A DNA stretch of 64,000 nt from Neptunicella marina. Lineage in GTDB: Bacteria > Pseudomonadota > Gammaproteobacteria > Enterobacterales > Alteromonadaceae. The notes under the pieces are model-generated. The model was given only the letters and a program-made list of their open reading frames with translations. It did not search any database and was not told the origin of the DNA. The stretch spans positions 288,060-352,059 of the forward strand of contig NZ_JACNEP010000003.1 of NCBI RefSeq assembly GCF_014270035.1. The letters are read 5' to 3'. Below, in pieces: positions 57,427 to 64,000 of the stretch. The position numbers and the translations under genes are program-made. The number at the start of each line of letters is the position of its first letter. Position 1 is the stretch's first letter.

Positions 57427-60400
57427 ATGTTTCGGTCAAAAATTTCTCTGTTTAATACGCTGGCTGCGGCCGTACTGTCATTTATGGTCAATACAGCTGC
57501 ATTTGGTGATGATATTGAAATCTATTTGGGGGTGGGAAATAACCAGCTTACCTATAATCCCAACGTACTGTTTATTATGGACAGTTCCGGCAGTATGGCA
57601 GGCAAGGATGGCACCTATGAATCCAGATTACTGCGAGTACAAAATGCATTAAAAGATGCATTGCGTTCTGCCACCAATATTAATGCAGGGTTAATGCGTT
57701 TCTCTGATTACGGAGGCCCTGTTTTATATCCTGTGCGTCCAATTGACTCTCCGGTTGAGCCTGAAATTGTCACTTCTGTGGCAAATTCGGCTGATGATGC
57801 ACATGAAATTGGTGTAAGTGTTAACACCACTAATAACCGTCTGGTACTGGTTGATGGAACTTCACCGGTATCATCAGGGTTGCGTTTTGAACAATTACAA
57901 ATTCCCCGCGGTGCCACAATTAATTCTGCTTATTTGCGTTTTACTTCAGATAGCTACAATGTCAGCGCGGCTAACATACGATTTTATGGAGAGGCGTCCG
58001 GTAATTCTGATTCTTTTAGTGGTTCCAGTGGCGATATTAGTTCAAGAGCAAAAACCAGCAGTTATGTGGACTGGAATACTGATAATGACTGGCCCAATAC
58101 CAATGAGCAGTTTGTCACTCCCGACATAACGTCTGTCATTCAGGAAGTTGTGAATCGTGGTGATTGGTGTGGTGGTAATGCACTAAGTCTGTTAATAGAT
58201 GGCAGTGGGATAAGTGGCTCCAGCCAGCGTTTTATTAAGTCTTACGATGAAGGTAGTGGTTTGGGGGCTGAAATTGTCATTAGTTATGATAAAGCCAGTG
58301 CTACCGGATGTGTTGGTGGTGAAATGTTCTTTCAGGTAAACAGTCAAAATAATAATGCTGAAGAACAGTCTAACGGTTATCAGAATACCGGGACCGAATT
58401 AACCTTAAACTCGAGTAGCAATCAGTACGCGGGTGTTCGTTTCGAAAATGTTACTATTCCTCAGGGAGCGGTCGTTCAGGAAGCCTATTTAACCTTTACC
58501 GCTTATCAGAATCGCATTGGTAGCGCGTCCTTTGATATTGCAGCAGTTGATGAAGCAGATCCCAATGATTTTTCACCTTACCCCCGGCGATATCTTGACC
58601 GTAAAAATAAAACCTCGGCGGTTACCTGGTCGCCGGTACCAAACTGGTATCGTAATAATACCTATGATAGTCCCTCATTAGTCAACCAGGTTCAGGCTGT
58701 GGTTAATCGGGCCGACTGGCAATCCGGCAATGCCATGATGTTTGTATTATCTAATTTTAGTGGCAACAGGGGTGCCTACACTTATAACGGTAAACCTTCA
58801 GGGGCGACGCAATTAAAAATTAAATTTCAGGGGAACGCTATTCCAGCCACAGTGGCAACTGTACGCGACCATTTATTAAATAAGGTTGATGAGTTGTCTG
58901 CCGATGGATTAACCCCAATTGTGGATACTCTTTATGAAGCAGTTAATTATTATGGTGGACGTGATGTCTATTACGGTCTGAAACGTGGTGAAAATGGTGT
59001 CAGTTCCAGTGTTCGTCGTCACACCCGGGTGAGTAATCGATTGTCTTATAGCGGTGATGATTCGGTTCTGCCTTATGGCTGTAGTGAAGATAACCTTAAC
59101 GACAGTGATTGTATTTACGAATATATACCATCGGGTGCCACCTATAATTCTCCGGTAACTGATTTGCAATGTCAGACCAATAATCACATTGTTTTATTGT
59201 CAGATGGTGAGGCTAATAATAATCATAGTGTCGATGAAATTGAGGACCTGCTGGGTAAAAGTTGTGGCAGTGCCAGTGGTGGAGAAAAATGCGGTCTTGA
59301 TCTGGTAAAAAATATCAGCAAGAGCAACGAGTCTAAAATTGGTGCAAGAGTGATTACTCACACCATTGGATTTGCAGCCAATTCGACGGCCAATAACTTT
59401 TTGAGCCAGCTTGCATTGCAAGGTGGTGGCGGATTTTATACGGCCAGTGATAGTGCTCAGCTTTTGACCGCATTTGAAAGTATTTTAAAAAGCGTGAAAG
59501 ACGTTAATGCAACCTTTGTCTCGCCCGGCGTTGCGGTTAACCAGCTCAATCGCTTAACTCATAAAGATGAATTGTATTTTGCTTTGTTTAAACCTGCAGA
59601 AGGTACGGCATGGCCAGGTAACCTGAAAAAATACAAAATTTCCGGCGATACCATTAAAGATAAAAACGGTTTAGCTGCGGTGGATGATGGCACCGGATTC
59701 TTTAAAGATACTTCGCATAGTTATTGGTCACCAACGGTGGATGGGAGTGATGTAAGAGACGGTGGAGCGGCAAGTCAACTGGACTTAAGCCGGGCAATTT
59801 ATACATTCGATGGGGTTGGTAATATTGCCAGTGTCAGCAATAGTCTGCATGAAAACAACAGTTCAATTACGGTATCCGACTTAGGTATTGATACACAGGC
59901 TAATCCAACTAGCTTGCGATATACCTTGCTTCAGTGGGCCAGAGGTGTGGATGTCAAAGATGATGATGATGACAACTCAACCACAGATGTGCGTTTGCAA
60001 ATGGGGGATCCTATCCATTCACAACCCGTTATCGTGAATTATGGAACTAATGACAGTGCGATATTAGTGGCGACCAACCAGGGCTTTTTACATTCTTTTG
60101 ACCCAGAAACCGGCAGTGAAAATTTTGCTGTAATACCTAAAGAATTGTTGCCCAATTTATATGATTTTTATCTGAATAACTCTTCTTTTAACCATATCTA
60201 CGGTATGGATGGCGATATGGTGTTGCGTGATACGGGGTCGCGGAAACTGCTTTATGTTGGCATGCGCCGTGGTGGCCGCAATTATTACGCGTTTGACATC
60301 ACCAATAAAACGTCGCCATCACTGGCATTTAAAATTGAAGGTGGCGTGGGAGACTTCTCGAAATTAGGGCAAACATGGTCAAAACCGACGCTGACTAAAA

Positions 60401-61515
60401 TGAATATAGGTGGCGTGGTTAAAACGGTGTTGGTATTTGGTGGTGGCTATGATGAGTTACAGGATAACCGTCAATTGCGTGACGTGGATACTATGGGGAA
60501 CGCCGTTTATATCGTTGATGCTGATACGGGGGACTTGTTGTGGTCTGCCAGTGATGCGAATGCTAGCGAAAATATCAGTGATATGAAATATAGCATTCCT
60601 GCACGTATCTCGGTTATTGACCGGGATAGTGATGGTCTGGCTGACCATATGTATGTCGCCGACACTGGCGGACAAATTTTCCGTCTTGATATACATAATG
60701 GTGAATCGGGCAGTTCATTTGTAACCGGTGGATTATTGGCATCTATTTCTGCAGATAGCACTGCTGCCGATAATCGTCGATTCTATTATGCGCCCGACGT
60801 AGCCGAAATTAGTCTGGCAGATCAGCATTATTATGCGGTAGCAATTGGGTCTGGTTACCGCGCACACCCGTTGAATGTAGAGATTCAGGATAATCTTTAC
60901 ATGATTAAAGATACTGGTGTTTTTAATACCGATAGTAATGGTGATTATATTTTGCCTTCTTCTCCCATTACCGCAGCCGAGTTATATGATGCAACAGATC
61001 ATTTGTTAACAACTGGCTCCACCAGCGACCAGCAACTGGAGGCGGCAAAATTTGCCGGGAAACAAGGTTGGATGATTCGGTTGGGAACGGGTGGTGAAAA
61101 AGTCCTGGCAACGCCGCTGATTCTTAATTACAAACTATTTTTCACTACTTATGTGCCTGCTCAAATTAGCGCCAGTTTATGCGCACCTCCCAGTGGTAAC
61201 AGTCGCGCTTATCTGGTGGAATTAATTAATGGCAATGCAGTAACTGATTTGAACCACAATAATATCGATGAACACACGGATCGATTTGTCGATTTGCAAC
61301 AAACCGGTATTGCACCCGAAACCAAAATATTGATTGAAGATCCGACCCATCCGGTGGTGTGTCTGGGGACCGAGTGCGGTTCAATTGTCAAAGAACAGGA
61401 AGATGATGGAACAACCAAGAATTGCACAACCAAACTGGATTGTTTAGCAGAGAATATTTACGGGCGTATGGAAAGAGTACAAAAAAATAGCTGGAAAACT
61501 GAAACGGAGCGATAG
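57427..61515 (+). CDS. pilY1: Type IV pilus tip adhesin PilY1
   Basis: PilY1 is a secreted tip protein that promotes pilus assembly, adhesion and surface sensing. The 1362-aa product has a signal peptide (about 1-27), a von Willebrand A domain whose MIDAS starts D-S-S-G-S (Asp52), and a C-terminal seven-bladed PilY propeller with a calcium site D-R-D-S-D-G (about residue 1064). Between the first and second halves of the vWA domain are two homologous beta-sandwich insertions of about 170 residues each (about 118-288 and 298-468; 'RFEQLQIPRGATINSAYLRF' against 'RFENVTIPQGAVVQEAYLTF'). ATG 57427 has AGGAGG 5 bp upstream; ATG 57424 is too close to it. pilE follows after 2 bp. Confidence 0.93.
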   Translation: MFRSKISLFNTLAAAVLSFMVNTAAFGDDIEIYLGVGNNQLTYNPNVLFIMDSSGSMAGKDGTYESRLLRVQNALKDALRSATNINAGLMRFSDYGGPVLYPVRPIDSPVEPEIVTSVANSADDAHEIGVSVNTTNNRLVLVDGTSPVSSGLRFEQLQIPRGATINSAYLRFTSDSYNVSAANIRFYGEASGNSDSFSGSSGDISSRAKTSSYVDWNTDNDWPNTNEQFVTPDITSVIQEVVNRGDWCGGNALSLLIDGSGISGSSQRFIKSYDEGSGLGAEIVISYDKASATGCVGGEMFFQVNSQNNNAEEQSNGYQNTGTELTLNSSSNQYAGVRFENVTIPQGAVVQEAYLTFTAYQNRIGSASFDIAAVDEADPNDFSPYPRRYLDRKNKTSAVTWSPVPNWYRNNTYDSPSLVNQVQAVVNRADWQSGNAMMFVLSNFSGNRGAYTYNGKPSGATQLKIKFQGNAIPATVATVRDHLLNKVDELSADGLTPIVDTLYEAVNYYGGRDVYYGLKRGENGVSSSVRRHTRVSNRLSYSGDDSVLPYGCSEDNLNDSDCIYEYIPSGATYNSPVTDLQCQTNNHIVLLSDGEANNNHSVDEIEDLLGKSCGSASGGEKCGLDLVKNISKSNESKIGARVITHTIGFAANSTANNFLSQLALQGGGGFYTASDSAQLLTAFESILKSVKDVNATFVSPGVAVNQLNRLTHKDELYFALFKPAEGTAWPGNLKKYKISGDTIKDKNGLAAVDDGTGFFKDTSHSYWSPTVDGSDVRDGGAASQLDLSRAIYTFDGVGNIASVSNSLHENNSSITVSDLGIDTQANPTSLRYTLLQWARGVDVKDDDDDNSTTDVRLQMGDPIHSQPVIVNYGTNDSAILVATNQGFLHSFDPETGSENFAVIPKELLPNLYDFYLNNSSFNHIYGMDGDMVLRDTGSRKLLYVGMRRGGRNYYAFDITNKTSPSLAFKIEGGVGDFSKLGQTWSKPTLTKMNIGGVVKTVLVFGGGYDELQDNRQLRDVDTMGNAVYIVDADTGDLLWSASDANASENISDMKYSIPARISVIDRDSDGLADHMYVADTGGQIFRLDIHNGESGSSFVTGGLLASISADSTAADNRRFYYAPDVAEISLADQHYYAVAIGSGYRAHPLNVEIQDNLYMIKDTGVFNTDSNGDYILPSSPITAAELYDATDHLLTTGSTSDQQLEAAKFAGKQGWMIRLGTGGEKVLATPLILNYKLFFTTYVPAQISASLCAPPSGNSRAYLVELINGNAVTDLNHNNIDEHTDRFVDLQQTGIAPETKILIEDPTHPVVCLGTECGSIVKEQEDDGTTKNCTTKLDCLAENIYGRMERVQKNSWKTETER

Positions 61516-61517
61516 CC

Positions 61518-61976
61518 ATGAGAGATAACGGATTCACCTTAATTGAACTTATGATAGTTGTCGCCATTGTCGGCATTATTACATCGATTGCTTACCCCTC
61601 TTACATGGGGTTTGTAAAAAATGGCAAACGCAGTGCTGCTCAGGCGGATTTGATGGCTCTGGCCGCAGCCATGCAACGTCATAAAGCGGGAAATTATAAT
61701 TACAAAGGTGCAGCGGCAGGTGGGGCTGATACCGGTGCCCCAAGTATATTTCACGCATACAGCCCATCCAGTGAACCCGCATCAGAAAAGCAGTACAACC
61801 TGACCATAGACAGTGTCAATGCCAGTGGCACCAGTTATGTACTGTTAGCAACGCCAGTGAGTGGCACGGCACAAGCTGACGATGGAAAATTGTATTATTT
61901 CAGTGATGGGCGTAAAGGATGGGATAAAAATAATAATGGGACCCTGGCATCAAGCGAATATTGCTGGAAATGTTAG
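61518..61976 (+). CDS. pilE: Type IV pilus minor pilin PilE
   Basis: This 152-aa prepilin has a 5-residue leader ending in Gly and 'FTLIELMIVVAIVGIITSIAYP', with Glu5 of the mature protein. The globular part is short, with a two-Cys end ('YCWKC'). In Pseudomonas and Shewanella the gene at this place, after pilY1, is called pilE and codes for a minor pilin rather than the major subunit. It starts 2 bp after pilY1 and converges with a fimT/gspH-like gene, the stops being two bases apart. Confidence 0.88.
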   Translation: MRDNGFTLIELMIVVAIVGIITSIAYPSYMGFVKNGKRSAAQADLMALAAAMQRHKAGNYNYKGAAAGGADTGAPSIFHAYSPSSEPASEKQYNLTIDSVNASGTSYVLLATPVSGTAQADDGKLYYFSDGRKGWDKNNNGTLASSEYCWKC

Positions 61977-61977
61977 T

Positions 61978-62523
61978 TTAGGGACAGCTTAGTGCTGTTC
62001 CTGCATTGTCTTCATATATGCCGTCATTATCAGTGTCTCTGCTTGTTTTTACACGTCCTTGCAGGCTAATCACTACTGCCCGGGCAAATTTAGCTTCATT
62101 ACTGTTATGACATACTTTTAATGTGGCGGGTGAGGCAGTCGCCCCGGACTGATTAAAACGTATTTCCTGAGCCGGTCCGGTTGTGATCAAGATATTTTCG
62201 TTGATTTCAGTGCCAGCCAAAATCTCTTCGTCGCTATCTCTGCTTCCATTACCGTTTAAATCATTAAATACCATTTTGGCCTCGCTCCAGTTATTTGAGC
62301 AGACACTAAAGTTACTGGTGGGACACACTATGGTGGTTGTTCGTTCGTTGACCGCTACTGATCTTGCGTATTGAATGGTTGCACTGAGTTCGTTAATTTG
62401 AGAAATAACACGATTGGTGATCAACATCTCGCGCACGTTAGGTGCTACTACTGTAATTAATATTGAAATAATGGCAACGCTGATTAACAGTTCTAACAAA
62501 GTTAAACCGGATTGTTTGCGCAT
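61978..62523 (-). CDS. GspH/FimT-family pseudopilin
   Basis: This 181-aa prepilin-like protein has a leader ending in 'KQSG', then 'LTLLELLISVAIISILITVV', with Glu5 of the mature protein, and a GspH-type C-terminal domain ('SATIQYARSVAVNERTTTIVC', 'WSEAKMVFNDLNGNGSRD'). FimT and FimU of this family take part in type IV pilus priming. It is read leftward, towards pilE, so it is not in the pilVWXY1E operon as in many relatives. The region 62524-62724 should hold its promoter and that of nadE. Confidence 0.85.
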   Translation of the reverse strand: MRKQSGLTLLELLISVAIISILITVVAPNVREMLITNRVISQINELSATIQYARSVAVNERTTTIVCPTSNFSVCSNNWSEAKMVFNDLNGNGSRDSDEEILAGTEINENILITTGPAQEIRFNQSGATASPATLKVCHNSNEAKFARAVVISLQGRVKTSRDTDNDGIYEDNAGTALSCP

Positions 62524-62724
62524 AGTAAGTACCTGAAGCGGGCTGCAAAATTATACCTTACACGCTTTTTATCAATTATGCGTATGGTGCTGCTGTACTA
62601 AGTAGCAGGCTCAATACCCTAAAAACTAAATTTAAAAATTAATGAGGTTAGTGCAGCATATTGATGCAAAATTTTTTATGATAGGTAAAAGGCCAATATT
62701 TTTAATGCGTTAGCGGGAAATCAG

Positions 62725-63549
62725 GTGAACAGACAAGATATTATCAGTGAAATGCGGGTGTTACCGCAAATTGACAGCCATTATGAAATAACGCGTAGAG
62801 TTAATTTTATTAAATCTCACCTTAAACAGTCAGGTCTGAATACTTTGGTGCTGGGAATTAGCGGCGGAGTGGATTCATGCACTCTTGGGCGGTTGGCGCA
62901 GTTGGCCGTGGATGAATTAAATAAAGAACATGCCGAGCAATATAAATTTGTAGCGGTGCGGTTGCCTTACAATCAGCAAGCTGATGAAGATGACGCGCAG
63001 TTATGCATTGATTTTATTCAACCAACGGAGTCCATTGTTGTTAATGTCGCACCGGGGGCCGACGCGGTGCATCAGGCAACTTGTGACGCACTTGGAAGTT
63101 TATTGCCACAACAAGCGGGCAAAGTCGACTTTGTTAAAGGCAATGTAAAAGCCAGAACCCGAATGGTGATTCAGTATGAGATTGCCGGCATGCTTGATGG
63201 GCTTGTTCTTGGTACTGACCATTCAGCTGAAAATATTACCGGTTTTTATACAAAATACGGGGATGGTGCGTGTGATTTGGCGCCTTTATTTGGGTTAAAT
63301 AAACGTCAAGTACGTCAGTTGGCTGAAACACTGGGCGCACCTTCAGTTATTATTAAAAAAGCCCCAACAGCCGATCTGGAAAGCTTAACGCCACAGAAGG
63401 CTGATGAAGAAGCGTTAGGCTTAACCTATGCTCAAATCGATGATTTCCTCGAAGGAAAAGCGGTTGCTGATGAAGTCAGTGAGAAGCTAATCTATATTTA
63501 CCAGCGCACGCAACATAAGCGTCAGCCTATTCCAACAATTTACGATTAA
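62725..63549 (+). CDS. nadE: NH3-dependent NAD+ synthetase
   Basis: NadE adenylates nicotinic acid adenine dinucleotide and amidates it with ammonia to make NAD+. The 274-aa protein lacks the glutaminase domain, so ammonia is the direct nitrogen donor. The P-loop 'GISGGVDSC' (about 44-52), '[15 protein letters not shown]', '[17 protein letters not shown]', '[23 protein letters not shown]' in outline, and 'KKAPTADLE' identify it. The start is GTG 62725, with GGGA 7 bp upstream. glnB follows after 18 bp, probably on the same transcript. Confidence 0.95.
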   Translation: MNRQDIISEMRVLPQIDSHYEITRRVNFIKSHLKQSGLNTLVLGISGGVDSCTLGRLAQLAVDELNKEHAEQYKFVAVRLPYNQQADEDDAQLCIDFIQPTESIVVNVAPGADAVHQATCDALGSLLPQQAGKVDFVKGNVKARTRMVIQYEIAGMLDGLVLGTDHSAENITGFYTKYGDGACDLAPLFGLNKRQVRQLAETLGAPSVIIKKAPTADLESLTPQKADEEALGLTYAQIDDFLEGKAVADEVSEKLIYIYQRTQHKRQPIPTIYD

Positions 63550-63906
<357 letters not shown>

Positions 63907-63967
63907 AAAAAGCGCCATGAGGCTAATGCCGATCAGTTAAGAAGTTGACATTCGGCATAAGAGGATC

Positions 63968-64000
63968 AAAATCCGATGATCGTAAGGTCATCGGATTTTT
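63968..64000 (+). terminator. Probable terminator after glnB
   Basis: AAAATCCGATGA (63968-63979) pairs exactly with TCATCGGATTTT (63988-63999) over an 8-nt loop and the window ends in T. Just before it, ATGCCGA (63926-63932) and TCGGCAT (63952-63958) form a weaker inverted repeat. The first may simply end the nadE-glnB unit, or both may belong to a structured or mobile element starting here. Confidence 0.65.

Overview
The window looks like a chromosomal segment of a marine, polysaccharide-degrading gammaproteobacterium, most likely Alteromonadales (Alteromonadaceae or a close relative). The grounds are a complete sodium-pumping NADH:quinone reductase operon with its maturation genes, FabV as enoyl-ACP reductase, the murJ / ribF-ileS-lspA-fkpB-ispH / type IV minor pilin order seen in Shewanella- and Pseudomonas-like genomes, large TonB-dependent receptors, several CAZymes, and a NagR-type operator. 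Base composition is visibly AT-leaning (not computed). I saw no rRNA, tRNA, CRISPR array, prophage or intact transposase.

Layout. 0.2-3.2 kb: a TRAP transporter (dctQ-dctM-dctP), probably for 2-oxo or hydroxy acids, whose last stop codon has been entered by a 264-bp MITE-like element. 3.6-4.8 kb: fabV. 5.2-12.3 kb: nqrABCDEF, then apbE (covalent FMN attachment to NqrB and NqrC) and nqrM (assembly factor). 12.4-13.7 kb: a convergent CPA1 antiporter. 14.0-17.3 kb: nagX behind a NagR box, and a chemoreceptor. 17.5-21.9 kb: twin LacI-type operators in front of a two-gene operon, a small exported protein with a PEP-CTERM-like tail and a 1182-aa modular GH16 beta-glucanase. 22.0-29.9 kb: LexA-boxed dinB, an M17 peptidase, an unknown lipoprotein, a YitT-like membrane protein and a Met-rich copper-type TonB receptor.

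30.2-46.9 kb is the most interesting region. A four-gene operon (GH9, GH43, GH115 alpha-glucuronidase, ManD mannonate dehydratase) points to glucuronoxylan or related glucurono-oligosaccharides. It is followed by a promoter with two LacI-type operators, a TonB-dependent receptor, and a compact operon of two intact flavin-dependent halogenases flanking a degenerate halogenase homologue, ending in a protein with a prolyl-4-hydroxylase-like Fe(II)/2-oxoglutarate signature. Halogenases next to carbohydrate TonB receptors are known, but their substrate and purpose are not. The combination here (two active enzymes, one apparent pseudoenzyme, one putative oxygenase) is the best candidate for an undescribed system.

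47.8-62.5 kb is housekeeping: murJ, ribF-ileS-lspA-fkpB-ispH, then pilV-pilW-pilX-pilY1-pilE with a convergent fimT/gspH-like pseudopilin. 62.7-64.0 kb: nadE and glnB, pairing NAD synthesis with the PII nitrogen sensor.
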